DNA of 33,419 bases, from positions 1-33,419 of the forward strand of contig NZ_HG424498.1 of NCBI RefSeq assembly GCF_000336385.2, written 5' to 3'. A program made the position numbers and the translations under genes. Under the pieces are notes generated by a model, which ran no database searches, was not told the DNA's origin, and was given only the letters and a program-made list of their open reading frames with translations. This stretch comes from Lysobacter antibioticus HS124 (lineage in GTDB: Bacteria; Pseudomonadota; Gammaproteobacteria; Xanthomonadales; Xanthomonadaceae). Shown in pieces: positions 9,786 to 19,434 of the stretch. The first letter of the stretch is position 1. Each line of letters begins with the position of its first letter.

Positions 9786-9811
9786 AAAGGCCGGCATCGC
9801 TGCCGGCCTTT
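9786..9811. terminator. Hairpin terminator after coxC
   Basis: There is a perfect 10-bp stem AAAGGCCGGC / GCCGGCCTTT with a 6-base loop, 25 bases beyond the coxC stop codon on the minus strand. The symmetric A and T ends mean it may also stop plus-strand transcription from the DUF2909 gene. It suggests that coxB-to-coxC and surf1-to-cyoE are separate transcripts. Confidence 0.75.
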
Positions 9812-9835
9812 CCTCGTCTTGCGATCCGTCCGCGC

Positions 9836-10714
9836 TTACAGCACGTAGACGAACAGGAACAGGCCCAGCCAGACCACGTCGACGAAGTGCCAGTACCAGG
9901 CCACCGCTTCGAAGGCGAAATGGTTGTCCTTGCTGAAATGGCCCTTGAGGCAGCGGAACCAGATCACCGCCAGCATGATCGTGCCGAGGGTGACGTGGGC
10001 GCCGTGGAAGCCGGTCAGCATGAAGAAGGTCGAACCGTAGATGCCCGAGCCCAGGGTCAGGTTCAGTTCCTTGTAGGCGTGGATGTATTCCTCGGCCTGG
10101 AAGAACAGGAACAGGCAGCCCAGGGCCACGGTCAGGCCCAGCCACACCAGCAGCGCCTTGCGGTGCGCGCCCTTGAGCGCATGGTGCGCCAGGGTCACGG
10201 TCACGCCCGAGGTCAGCAGGATCAGGGTGTTGAGCAGCGGCAGGCCCCAGGCCGGAATGGTCTGGAAGTGGCCACCGACCTGGCCCGGGCCCGAGCTCGG
10301 CCAGGCCGCGCTGAACTCCGGCCACAGCAGGCTGTTGGTCATCACGCCGTCGCCGTCGCCGCCCAGCCACGGCAGGGCGAACTGGCGGGCGTAGAACAGC
10401 GCGCCGAAGAAGGCGGCGAAGAACATCACCTCGGAGAAGATGAACCAGATCATCCCCATCCGGAACGAGACGTCGACCTGCTTGTTGTAGTTGCCGCGCA
10501 CCGATTCGCGGACCACGTCGCCGAACCAGCCGAACAGCACGCCGACCATCATCGCCAGGCCGACGAAGAACACCGGCTTGCCCCAGCTGACTTCGTTGAG
10601 CCAGCTCGCGATGCCGATCATGGTCGTGAACAGGCCGATCGAACCGAGGAACGGCCAGCGGCTGCTGTGCGGCACGAAGTAGTGATTGGCGTCTGGCGTG
10701 TGGGCGTGGGCCAT
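9836..10714 (-). CDS. coxC: Cytochrome c oxidase subunit III
   Basis: Subunit III stabilises the aa3 oxidase core in the inner membrane and helps sustain proton uptake. The 292-aa protein has seven predicted membrane helices. Family motifs include WPFLGSIGLFTTMIG, GMIWFIFSEVMFFAAFF, FFQAEEYIHAY, the loop TGFHGAHVTLGTIML and the C-terminal FEAVAWYWHFVDVVWLGLF. The ATG at 10714 is preceded by AGGAA. It follows ctaG by 30 bases and is followed by the terminator at 9786-9811, so it is probably the last gene of the coxB-ctaD-ctaG-coxC transcript. Confidence 0.96.
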   Translation of the reverse strand: MAHAHTPDANHYFVPHSSRWPFLGSIGLFTTMIGIASWLNEVSWGKPVFFVGLAMMVGVLFGWFGDVVRESVRGNYNKQVDVSFRMGMIWFIFSEVMFFAAFFGALFYARQFALPWLGGDGDGVMTNSLLWPEFSAAWPSSGPGQVGGHFQTIPAWGLPLLNTLILLTSGVTVTLAHHALKGAHRKALLVWLGLTVALGCLFLFFQAEEYIHAYKELNLTLGSGIYGSTFFMLTGFHGAHVTLGTIMLAVIWFRCLKGHFSKDNHFAFEAVAWYWHFVDVVWLGLFLFVYVL

Positions 10715-10744
10715 GGCGGCGTTCCTGGTGGGTGCTGAGCCAGC

Positions 10745-11365
10745 TTACGGCGCCGCCAGCGGCGAGGGGGCGGTCTTGGCGACCGGTCCCTGCTGCAGGC
10801 GCGCGGTGAGCACGTCGTTCTTGAAGAAGGTATAGGACAGCGTAATCGTGTGCACGTCGGCCGGCAGGTTCGGATCGACGATGAAACGCACCGGCATCTC
10901 CCGCGACTCGCCCGCCTGCAGGGTCTGGGCGGTGAAGCAGAAGCACTCGGTCTTGTTGAAATAACCCGACGCGCGCGCCGGCGCGACCGACGGCGAGGCG
11001 CTGCCGACGATGGCGCGGTCGGTGGTGTTGCGGGCGTAGTAGGTGGTCTCGTACTGCTCGCCCGGACGCACCTTCATGCTCAGCTGGTGCGGCTTGAAGT
11101 CCCAGGGCAGCTTGGAATTGACGCTGCCGTCGAACTGCACCGTGACCAGGCGCGCCGCGGCCGGCGCGGCCTGGCCGGCAGCCTGGGCGTCGCCGGCGCC
11201 GCGTTCGAGGCGGATGCCGAACACCTTCTCGCAGGCGATGCGGTACATCGGCACCAGGGCGAAGGTGAAGCCGAACGCGCCCAGCGCGACCAGGACCATG
11301 GTCCGGGTCATCTTCGGCCCGGCCTGACGGCGGGCTTCGGCGGTCTGGGCGTCGCGTTCGCTCAC
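10745..11365 (-). CDS. ctaG: Cytochrome c oxidase assembly protein CtaG/Cox11
   Basis: CtaG delivers copper to the CuB site of subunit I. The 206-aa protein has one N-terminal membrane helix (residues of about 20-40, [19 protein letters not shown]) and a periplasmic immunoglobulin-like domain. The copper-binding CFCF motif is present (Cys141 and Cys143), as is Cys45 just after the helix ([13 protein letters not shown]), the third conserved Cys of Cox11. A short Ala/Gly/Gln insertion (residues of about 57-70) separates helix and domain. I chose the GTG at 11365 ([13 protein letters not shown]), which overlaps the stop of the upstream 44-aa gene; the frame upstream of it reads through that gene out of phase and is not protein-like. 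Confidence 0.93.
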   Translation of the reverse strand: MSERDAQTAEARRQAGPKMTRTMVLVALGAFGFTFALVPMYRIACEKVFGIRLERGAGDAQAAGQAAPAAARLVTVQFDGSVNSKLPWDFKPHQLSMKVRPGEQYETTYYARNTTDRAIVGSASPSVAPARASGYFNKTECFCFTAQTLQAGESREMPVRFIVDPNLPADVHTITLSYTFFKNDVLTARLQQGPVAKTAPSPLAAP

Positions 11366-11496
11366 TTCGACAGCACTCCGCTGAGGATGAACAACACGTA
11401 GATCGTTACCGCCGCCGCACCGAACCACAAGGCCGTGCGTCGCGCCGCGGCGCGGCGGCGGGCGAGATCCTGCGGATCGGTCGGCGGACGGTTCAT
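11362..11496 (-). CDS. 44-aa single-helix protein between ctaD and ctaG
   Basis: This very short gene encodes [20 protein letters not shown] followed by one hydrophobic segment ([22 protein letters not shown]) and a final SK. The arrangement (Pro/Asp N-terminus, Arg-rich patch, one membrane helix with the basic side inside) is that of small cytochrome oxidase assembly proteins that often sit between ctaD and ctaG. Its TGA overlaps the GTG start of ctaG, a coupling that supports real translation. It begins 64 bases after the ctaD stop and has no strong Shine-Dalgarno. The exact role is unknown; interaction with CtaG or subunit I is inferred from position. Confidence 0.75.
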   Translation of the reverse strand: MNRPPTDPQDLARRRAAARRTALWFGAAAVTIYVLFILSGVLSK

Positions 11497-11560
11497 CGTC
11501 TGGGGCCAGGAAGGCGGCGCGGCGCCCGGGGCGCGCGCTGCGCTCCGCGGCGCGGTCCGG

Positions 11561-13189
<1,629 letters not shown>

Positions 13190-13216
13190 GGCCTACCTCT
13201 GATGAATGCTTGACGA

Positions 13217-14170
13217 TCAACCGACGGACGCAGCGCGCGGAGCGGCGGCGGCCGTGGCGTCGGGATTCGGAGCGGCGGCCGGAGCCGGCGTAGCGTCGGC
13301 CGGAGCGGCCGGAGCGGCGGCGGGCGCCGCCGGCGCAGCGGCCGGAGCCGGCGCATTCTTGGCCTTCTGCTCGGCCAGCCACTGCTGGTATTCGGCCTTG
13401 GGCAGGGCGCGGACCACGATCGGCATGAAGCCGTGGTCCTTGCCGCACAGCTCGGCGCACTGGCCGCGGTAGATGCCCGGCTGCTTGATCTCGGTCCAGG
13501 CCTCGTTGACGATGCCCGGGATCGCGTCCTGCTTCCAGCCCAGCGCCGGCACCCACCAGGCGTGGATCACGTCGTCGGCGGTGATGACGAAGCGGATCTT
13601 GGTGTCGGTCGGCAGGACCAGCACGTTGTCGACGTCGAGCAGGTAGTGCTCGTGGTCGGCGGCGGCGATGACCTTGCCGCTCTGGCGCAACTGGTCGCTC
13701 TTGCGGTCCAGGCGGCTGGTGAAGGCCACGTCTTGGCCCAGGTACTCGTACTTCCACATCCATTGGTAGCCGGTGATCTTCACCGTCATCGCCGAGTCGC
13801 GGGTGTCGTACATGTTGATCAGCTTGCTGGTGGCCGGGAAGGCCATCAGCACGAGCAGGGCGACCGGGACCACGGTCCAGACGATCTCCAGCTTGGTGCT
13901 GTGGGTGAAGTCCTTGTCGGGCACCGCGCCCTTGGACTTGCGGAACTTGAACATGGCCACGGCCATGGCGCCGAACACCAGCAGGCCGATGATCACGCAG
14001 ATCCACAGCGCCAGCATGTGCGCCGAGTAGGCATTGGCCGACTGCGCGGTGACGCCCTGGCCCATATTGAGCTGCCACGGCTTGGGATCGGCCGCCTGCG
14101 CGACTGCGAGAACCGGCAACGCCATCGCGGCGATGCCCACTGCCCACTGCTTGAAACGACCGGCTTTCAT
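13217..14170 (-). CDS. coxB: Cytochrome c oxidase subunit II with Ala/Pro-rich tail
   Basis: Subunit II accepts electrons from cytochrome c through the binuclear CuA site. The protein has 317 aa: signal peptide (residues 1-25), membrane helices at about 51-74 and 95-115, and a periplasmic cupredoxin domain. CuA ligands are complete: His203 (DVIHAW), Cys238, Glu240, Cys242, His246 and Met249 (CAELCGKDHGFM). The aromatic patch GYQWMWKYEY is the electron entry site. There is no C-terminal cytochrome c domain. Residues 273-317 are an Ala/Pro-rich low-complexity tail encoded by GGCCGGAGC-like DNA repeats. A TTG start at 14206 is possible but the ATG at 14170 gives the normal signal peptide. It is the first gene of the cox transcript. 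Confidence 0.95.
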   Translation of the reverse strand: MKAGRFKQWAVGIAAMALPVLAVAQAADPKPWQLNMGQGVTAQSANAYSAHMLALWICVIIGLLVFGAMAVAMFKFRKSKGAVPDKDFTHSTKLEIVWTVVPVALLVLMAFPATSKLINMYDTRDSAMTVKITGYQWMWKYEYLGQDVAFTSRLDRKSDQLRQSGKVIAAADHEHYLLDVDNVLVLPTDTKIRFVITADDVIHAWWVPALGWKQDAIPGIVNEAWTEIKQPGIYRGQCAELCGKDHGFMPIVVRALPKAEYQQWLAEQKAKNAPAPAAAPAAPAAAPAAPADATPAPAAAPNPDATAAAAPRAASVG

Positions 14171-14600
14171 CAGTTCGAGCCCCAGAAAATCAGTGTTGGT
14201 GTGCAACGCGCTCCGCGGGCTGCCCTTCCCGGCGCGTACCGCGCCGATTCTGGCTGAGCGCGGGGGCCTTGCGGGAAGAGGTGGCTGGCGAGCCCTGATG
14301 ATGAGGGCCCATCACGCCGGCATCGGCGCTACGGATAACCGCGAAATGGTAGCGGTCGCCCCGCCCTGCGGCAACCCGCCGCATGGACAGGAAAAATCGC
14401 GCGCAAAGCCCGCAACGGCGGGGTTTCGCGCATTCGCGGCGGGTTCCGGCGCGCATCCTCGGCGGCGGCCGCTTGCGGCAAGGCGGCGCGGCAGCGCGAT
14501 CCGGCCGTCCCCCGCCAGCGGCGGCGAAGCCGATCGCGTACAGGCCGGGACCGATAGAAAGCTCTAAAATGGCGCTCTTCCTCCCCCCGTCCCGGGTCCG
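14171..14600. other. 430-base divergent spacer between coxB and putA
   Basis: No gene is seen here. The spacer must hold the promoters of the cox operon (leftward) and putA (rightward). An imperfect hairpin GCGCAAAGCCCGC / GCGGGGTTTCGCG lies at 14401-14430. An A/T-rich TCTAAAAT at 14563-14570, unusual in this GC-rich region, is a possible -10 for putA without a clear -35. No operator could be assigned. Confidence 0.45.
14563..14570 (+). promoter_or_regulatory. Possible -10 element for putA
   Basis: TCTAAAAT stands out in GC-rich sequence, 30 bases before the putA ATG. No good -35 hexamer is found at 16-18 bases upstream, so the call rests on the -10-like box and position only. Confidence 0.3.
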
Positions 14601-17600
14601 ATGTCCACCAACGCCTCCTCCGCCGTCGCCAGCGACGGCCCGCCGCCGCACTCGCGCGCCTCCGCACCGAGCGCGATGATCAGTCCCGAACTGCCGCCCG
14701 CCCCCGCCGGCCCGCGCGCCGCGCTCACTGCCGGCTGGGTCCGCGACGAGGCCGAGCACGTGCGCGGCCTGCTGGAACTCGCGCGCCTGCCGGAAGCCGA
14801 CCGCGCCGCCGCCCAGGCCACCGCGGCCGACCTGGTCAAGCGGGTCCGCGCCCGCGCCCAGGACCAGGGCGCGATCGAAGCCTTCATGCGCCAGTACGAC
14901 CTGGGCAGCGAAGAAGGCGTGCTGTTGATGTGCGTGGCCGAGGCGCTGCTGCGCATTCCGGACCAGGAGACCGCCGACAAGCTGATCCGCGACAAGCTCG
15001 GCGACGCCGACTGGAAGCGCCACCTCGGCCAGTCCGACTCGGTCCTGGTCAATGCCTCGACCTGGGGCCTGATGCTGACCGGCAAGCTGGTCGACCTGGC
15101 CGACGACACCAAGCGCGACGTGCACAACGCGTTCAAGCGCCTGGTCGGCCGGGTCGGCGAGCCGGTGATCCGGCTGGCGGTGCGCCAGGCGATGCGGATC
15201 ATGGGCCATCAGTTCGTGATGGGCCGCACCATCGGCGAGGCGTTGGCGCGCTCGAAGAAGGGCGACAACGCCCACTACCGCTACTCCTTCGACATGCTCG
15301 GCGAGGGCGCGCTGACCACCAAGGACGCGCTGCGCTACCTGCAGGCCTACCGCGACGCGATCCACGCGATCGGCAAGAGCGGCAACTACAAAAACAGCGA
15401 CGTGTTCGCCGCCCCGTCGATCTCGGTCAAGCTGTCGGCCCTGCACCCGCGCTACGAGCACGCCAAGCGCGCCCGGGTGTTCGCCGAACTGACCCCGCGC
15501 GTGCTCGAGCTGGCCCAGCTGGCCAAGGGCTACGGCATCGGCTTCACCATCGACGCCGAGGAGGCCGATCGCCTGGAGATGTCGCTGGACGTGATCGCCG
15601 GCGCCTACGCCGACCCGTCGCTGGACGGCTGGGAGGGCTACGGCCTGGCGATCCAGGCCTACCAGAAGCGCGCGCCGGAGGCGATCGACTTCATCGCCGA
15701 CCTCGCCCGCCGCACCGGCCGCCGCATCCCGGTGCGCCTGGTCAAGGGCGCGTACTGGGACAGCGAGATCAAGCGCGCCCAGATCGACGGCCAGGAAGGC
15801 TACCCGGTGTTCACCCGCAAGCCGAACACCGACGTGTCCTACCTGGCCAACGCCCGGCGCATGCTCGAGGCCGCCGACGCGATCTATCCGATGTTCGCCA
15901 CCCACAACGCCCAGACCATCGCCACCATCCACCGCCGCGCCAAGGCGATGGGCCGCGAAAAGCACTTCGAGTTCCAGAAGCTGCACGGCATGGGCGACGA
16001 CCTGTACGCCGAAGTGATCCCGGCCGACCGTCTGGATGCGCCCTGCCGCGTCTACGCCCCGGTCGGCTCGCACGAAGACCTGCTGCCCTACCTGGTCCGG
16101 CGCCTGCTCGAGAACGGCGCCAACTCCAGCTTCGTCAACCGCATCACCGATGAGGACATCGCGATCGAGGACCTGATCCAAGACCCGGTCGAAACGGTGT
16201 CCGGCTTCGACAGCATCCCGCATCCGCGCATTCCGCTTCCGGCCGACCTCTACCGCAGCTTCGGCTACGACAGGACCAATTCCATGGGCGTCAATCTCGC
16301 CAACGATCAGCAACTGCAGTCCCTCGCCGCCGCCGTCAACGCCGCCGTCGGCGACTGGCGCGCCGCTCCGCTGGTGCCGGGCGCGACCGTGCAGGGCCCG
16401 GACATCGCCGTCACCAATCCGGCCGACCGTCGCGAAACCGTCGGCCAGTGGAAGGCCGCCGACAGCGCCACCGTCGAGCTGGCGCTGAAGAACGCCGTCG
16501 CCGCCCAGGAAGCCTGGGACGCGACCCCGGCCGCCAGCCGCGCCGCGATCCTCGAACACGCCGCCCAACTGCTGGAAGAGCGCATGCCGCAGTACATCGC
16601 GCTGTGCACCAAGGAGGCCGGCAAGACCATCCCCGACGGCGTCGCCGAAGTGCGCGAGGCGGTCGATTTCCTGCGCTACTACGGCGCCCAGGCGCGCAAG
16701 CTGTTCGCGCCGGAAGCGCTGCCGGGCCCGACCGGCGAATCCAACACCCTGCACCTGTCCGGCCGCGGCGTGTTCGTCTGCATCAGCCCGTGGAACTTCC
16801 CGCTGGCGATCTTCATCGGCCAGATCTCCGCCGCCCTGGCCGCCGGCAACAGCGTCATCGCCAAGCCGGCCGAGCAGACCAATCTGATCGGCTATTACGC
16901 GGTCAAGCTGCTGCACGAAGCCGGCATTCCCGAAGCCGTGCTGCAGTTCCTGCCCGGCGACGGCGCCACCGTCGGCGCGGCGCTGACCCGCGACCCGCGC
17001 GTCGCCGGGGTGGCCTTCACCGGCTCGACCGACACCGCGCGCGCGATCAACCGTTCGCTGGCCGCGCGCGACGCCGCCATCGGCGTGCTGATCGCCGAAA
17101 CCGGCGGCCAGAACGCGCTGATCGCCGACTCGTCCTCGCTGCCGGAACAACTGGTCAAGGACGCGATCGGCTCGGCCTTCACCTCGGCCGGCCAGCGCTG
17201 CTCGGCGGCGCGCGTGCTGTTCGTGCAGGACGACATCGCCGACAAGGTCACCCACATGCTCGCCGGCGCGATGGCCGAGCTGAAGGTCGGCAACCCCGGC
17301 CTGCTGTCGACCGACGTCGGCCCGGTGATCGACGAGGACGCGCTGAAGATGCTGGTCGAGCACGCCGCGCGCATGGACAAGGAAGCGGTGAAGATCGGCG
17401 AAGTCGCGGTCGACGGCGACGCCGCCCACGGCAGCTTCTTCGCCCCGCGCGCTTATGCGCTGAAGTCGCTGGACCAGCTGCACAAGGAAGTGTTCGGCCC
17501 GGTGCTGCACGTGATCCGCTGGAAGGCCGATCAGCTCGACGCGGTGATCGACGCGATCAACGCCACCGGCTACGGCCTGACCCTGGGCATCCACTCGCGC

Positions 17601-17837
17601 ATCGACGAGACGATCGACCGGATCAGCGCACGGGTCAAGGTCGGCAACTGCTATGTCAACCGCAACCAAATCGGCGCGGTGGTCGGCGTGCAACCGTTCG
17701 GCGGGCAGAACCTGTCCGGCACCGGCCCCAAGGCCGGCGGCCCGCACTACCTGCCGCGCTTCACCACCGAGAAGACCATCACCGTCAACACCACCGCGGC
17801 CGGCGGCAACGCCTCGCTGCTGACCCTGGGCGATTGA
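14601..17837 (+). CDS. putA: Bifunctional proline dehydrogenase / P5C dehydrogenase, minimal PutA
   Basis: PutA oxidises proline to glutamate in two steps: an FAD-dependent proline dehydrogenase yields pyrroline-5-carboxylate, and an NAD-dependent aldehyde dehydrogenase finishes the reaction. The 1078-aa length and absence of an N-terminal ribbon-helix-helix domain make this a short, non-repressor PutA. The PRODH barrel (about 210-505) shows FTIDAEEADRLE, RLVKGAYWDSEIKRAQ (from residue 379) and VGSHEDLLPYLVRRLLENGA. The P5CDH domain (about 590-1050) has SPWNFPLAIFIGQ, catalytic Glu833 (ETGGQNALI) and nucleophile Cys867 (AGQRCSAARVL). The C-terminus ends soon after the dehydrogenase core. The first 30 residues are Ala/Pro/Ser-rich. 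It is monocistronic, ending at a strong terminator. No regulator such as PutR lies next to it. Confidence 0.96.
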   Translation: MSTNASSAVASDGPPPHSRASAPSAMISPELPPAPAGPRAALTAGWVRDEAEHVRGLLELARLPEADRAAAQATAADLVKRVRARAQDQGAIEAFMRQYDLGSEEGVLLMCVAEALLRIPDQETADKLIRDKLGDADWKRHLGQSDSVLVNASTWGLMLTGKLVDLADDTKRDVHNAFKRLVGRVGEPVIRLAVRQAMRIMGHQFVMGRTIGEALARSKKGDNAHYRYSFDMLGEGALTTKDALRYLQAYRDAIHAIGKSGNYKNSDVFAAPSISVKLSALHPRYEHAKRARVFAELTPRVLELAQLAKGYGIGFTIDAEEADRLEMSLDVIAGAYADPSLDGWEGYGLAIQAYQKRAPEAIDFIADLARRTGRRIPVRLVKGAYWDSEIKRAQIDGQEGYPVFTRKPNTDVSYLANARRMLEAADAIYPMFATHNAQTIATIHRRAKAMGREKHFEFQKLHGMGDDLYAEVIPADRLDAPCRVYAPVGSHEDLLPYLVRRLLENGANSSFVNRITDEDIAIEDLIQDPVETVSGFDSIPHPRIPLPADLYRSFGYDRTNSMGVNLANDQQLQSLAAAVNAAVGDWRAAPLVPGATVQGPDIAVTNPADRRETVGQWKAADSATVELALKNAVAAQEAWDATPAASRAAILEHAAQLLEERMPQYIALCTKEAGKTIPDGVAEVREAVDFLRYYGAQARKLFAPEALPGPTGESNTLHLSGRGVFVCISPWNFPLAIFIGQISAALAAGNSVIAKPAEQTNLIGYYAVKLLHEAGIPEAVLQFLPGDGATVGAALTRDPRVAGVAFTGSTDTARAINRSLAARDAAIGVLIAETGGQNALIADSSSLPEQLVKDAIGSAFTSAGQRCSAARVLFVQDDIADKVTHMLAGAMAELKVGNPGLLSTDVGPVIDEDALKMLVEHAARMDKEAVKIGEVAVDGDAAHGSFFAPRAYALKSLDQLHKEVFGPVLHVIRWKADQLDAVIDAINATGYGLTLGIHSRIDETIDRISARVKVGNCYVNRNQIGAVVGVQPFGGQNLSGTGPKAGGPHYLPRFTTEKTITVNTTAAGGNASLLTLGD

Positions 17838-17871
17838 CCCGCGTCGCGATACCGCGATGCACGCGACCCCG

Positions 17872-17902
17872 AAACGGCGCGCCGCCAGGCGCGCCGTTTT
17901 TT
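17872..17902 (+). terminator. Rho-independent terminator of putA
   Basis: A perfect 12-bp stem AAACGGCGCGCC / GGCGCGCCGTTT with a GCCA loop is followed by a run of six T. It lies 35 bases after the putA stop codon. Confidence 0.9.
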
Positions 17903-17917
17903 ATTGCGCCCGGCTCT

Positions 17918-18070
17918 TGTAGGAGCGGCGTGAGCCGCGACAACCGCAGCGATGTGCGCGAGCGCGGCATCCGAAGCGCTGGAGCATCGAGCGCGAGTGG
18001 TTTCGACGCGCTTCGGATGCTGCGCTTACGTGCGTCGCTGCGGTTGGTCGCGGCTCACGCCGCTCCTACA
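17918..18070. repeat. Large REP-type inverted repeat with nested palindrome
   Basis: The arms of about 35 bases (17918-17952 and 18035-18070) are inverted copies that begin TGTAGGAGCGGCGTGAGCCG and differ by one inserted G. Inside is a second perfect inverted repeat, GCATCCGAAGCGC (17967-17979) against GCGCTTCGGATGC (18008-18020). The arm sequence is the REP consensus dispersed widely in Lysobacter, Xanthomonas and Pseudomonas-type genomes, normally mobilised by RAYT transposases; no RAYT gene is in the window. Confidence 0.88.
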
Positions 18071-18263
18071 GGAACCTGCCGCCCAGATACGCGCCGCACG
18101 CGAACGTTCGTTTCGTGCGCGCGATCGCATTGCGCTGCTCGGGCGCGCCCTAGCTAGGGCACGCCCCGGCTGTCGCACGCCGCCGCTGCGCAGGACACTC
18201 GCCCGCAGACGCAGTCAGGGGGCTGCTCTCCGCATCCGGCACACGCTCGACGGGAGAGTCACC

Positions 18264-18899
18264 ATGATCCACAACATCGTCCGCGGCGACACGTTGTCCG
18301 ACATCGCCCTGCTGTTCCAGACCACGGTCGAACGGCTGATGTCGCTCAACGACCAGATCCAGAATCGCGACCTGATCTTCGCCGGCGACACCCTCCGGCT
18401 AGACGGGTTGAGCGAGGGGCGCGGCGACGGCCGCATCGACACCGACAATCGCGTCGATACCGACACCCGGGTCGACACCGGCCGCGGCAACGCCGCCGAC
18501 ATCGCCAAGCGCTTCCTCGGCCGCGACGCCAGCGACCTCAAGCGCAGCGGCGAGATTCCGATGAACCCGAACGTGCCCAGCGACGTGTGCTGCGCCAACT
18601 TCGTCACCGCCTGCCTGCAGAAGGCCGGCGCGATCGACTGGCACACCGACTCGGTGGTCAATCTGCGCGACCGCCTCATCGGCGAAGGCTGGAAGCGCGT
18701 CGACGTCAGCCAGGCCAAGCCCGGCGACGTGGTGATCATGCAGAACGCGAGGCAATCGCATACCGTGCTGTTCGCCGGCCTCGACGCCAACGGCAAACCG
18801 CAGTTCATCGGCTCCAACAACCGCAACGCCGACGGCACCCAGGAAATCAGTTGGGGCGGGGCCAGCGGCGATTGGTACATCCTGTCCAGGCCGCGCTGA
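18264..18899 (+). CDS. LysM domain plus NlpC/P60- or CHAP-like cysteine peptidase
   Basis: This 211-aa protein starts directly with a LysM peptidoglycan-binding module (residues 2-47: IVRGDTLSDIALLFQTTVERLMSLN then FAGDTLRL). A linker of three tandem hexapeptides follows (RIDTDN, RVDTDT, RVDTGR; residues 57-74). Residues 75-211 resemble a papain-like peptidoglycan hydrolase: Cys110 in VCCANFVTACLQKAG, GDVVIMQ, His166 in SHTVLFAG and a polar GSNNRNADGTQ. It should cut cell-wall peptides. There is no signal peptide, so export would need a non-Sec route such as T6SS, T4SS or lysis. The ATG at 18264 has a GGGAGAG ribosome-binding site; the longer upstream frame runs through the REP element and is not protein-like. 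The neighbour at 19045 converges with it. Confidence 0.78.
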   Translation: MIHNIVRGDTLSDIALLFQTTVERLMSLNDQIQNRDLIFAGDTLRLDGLSEGRGDGRIDTDNRVDTDTRVDTGRGNAADIAKRFLGRDASDLKRSGEIPMNPNVPSDVCCANFVTACLQKAGAIDWHTDSVVNLRDRLIGEGWKRVDVSQAKPGDVVIMQNARQSHTVLFAGLDANGKPQFIGSNNRNADGTQEISWGGASGDWYILSRPR

Positions 18900-19044
18900 G
18901 CGCAAAATCCACGCTAGCCGCGCCGAGCGCGATCCGCGCGCGGCATCCGCTGCCCGCGTTGCAAGCGACGCCGCAGCGCGGCGCCGGCGCGGCGTCCGCA
19001 AAGCCTCCTCCGGCCGGCGCGGCCCCACGGCGCGAAACGCTCGC

Positions 19045-19434
19045 TCAATAGCCGAACAGGCTCGCCGGCGCGCCGAATTCCTGCGGCCACGACTCCCAGG
19101 CCACGTCCCCGGGCGCGACCGCCTGCGCGACCAGGCGCCACGGCCCCTGCTCGTCGCGCTTGAACAAGGCGGCATAGCGCTCCGACATCGCCCCGGCGGC
19201 GGCTTGCTCGGCGTATTCGCTGCGCTTCCAATCGATGCGGCTGCCGTCCGGCGTACGCATGCGCGAGAGCAGGAAGGCCCAATCGCCCAGGCGGTCGAGG
19301 CGATCGACCTGCAGCTGCAGCGGCAGGCCGACCGCCTGCTCGGCGCGCGGCTGCGCCGTCGCCAGCAAATGCGCGTAGTCGGCGTCGCCGGGCTGCAGGG
19401 CCTGCAATTGGATCTGCGCGAAAGAAGTGCTCAT
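19045..19434 (-). CDS. Conserved hypothetical protein
   Basis: The product has 129 aa. It contains the pattern DWAFLLSRMRTPDGSRIDW ... YAALFKRDEQGPWRLVAQAVAPGDVAWESWPQEFGAP, seen in a family of small, usually exported bacterial proteins of unknown function. I chose the ATG at 19434 because GGAG sits five bases before it. A GTG at 19458 would add eight hydrophobic residues (VFLSLGAL) and make a weak signal-like N-terminus ending SFAQ, so export is possible but its basic n-region is missing. Its end faces the end of the LysM peptidase gene, 145 bases apart. An immunity role toward that peptidase can be imagined but nothing in the sequence shows it. Confidence 0.65.
   Translation of the reverse strand: MSTSFAQIQLQALQPGDADYAHLLATAQPRAEQAVGLPLQLQVDRLDRLGDWAFLLSRMRTPDGSRIDWKRSEYAEQAAAGAMSERYAALFKRDEQGPWRLVAQAVAPGDVAWESWPQEFGAPASLFGY

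Larger units (their letters stand above)
17838..18263. other. 426-base spacer with terminator and REP element
   Basis: There is no gene here. After the putA terminator comes a 153-base inverted-repeat element (17918-18070), then about 190 bases of GC-rich sequence leading to the LysM gene, in which I see no clear promoter or other structure. Confidence 0.6.

Noticed and set aside
8583-10946. A 788-codon frame joining surf1 with sequence antisense to or overlapping coxC
   Set aside because: Only the last 242 codons resemble Surf1, and a GTG with good GGAG spacing starts exactly there; the rest overlaps coxC out of frame.
13217-14206. Longer coxB starting at a TTG at 14206
   Set aside because: It places 12 residues before the natural signal peptide. 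The ATG at 14170 begins MKAGRFKQWAVG, a normal n-region.
14401-14430. A hairpin in the coxB-putA spacer considered as a terminator
   Set aside because: The stem is interrupted by mismatches and has no T-run, and both flanking genes are transcribed away from it.
14190-17747. A 1185-codon open frame antisense to putA
   Set aside because: The sense frame encodes a full PutA with all active-site residues; the antisense product is low-complexity and has no ribosome-binding site.
17952-18263. N-terminal extension of the LysM protein through the REP element
   Set aside because: It would translate repeat DNA into Arg/Ala-rich sequence, while the ATG at 18264 has a clear Shine-Dalgarno and begins the LysM fold.
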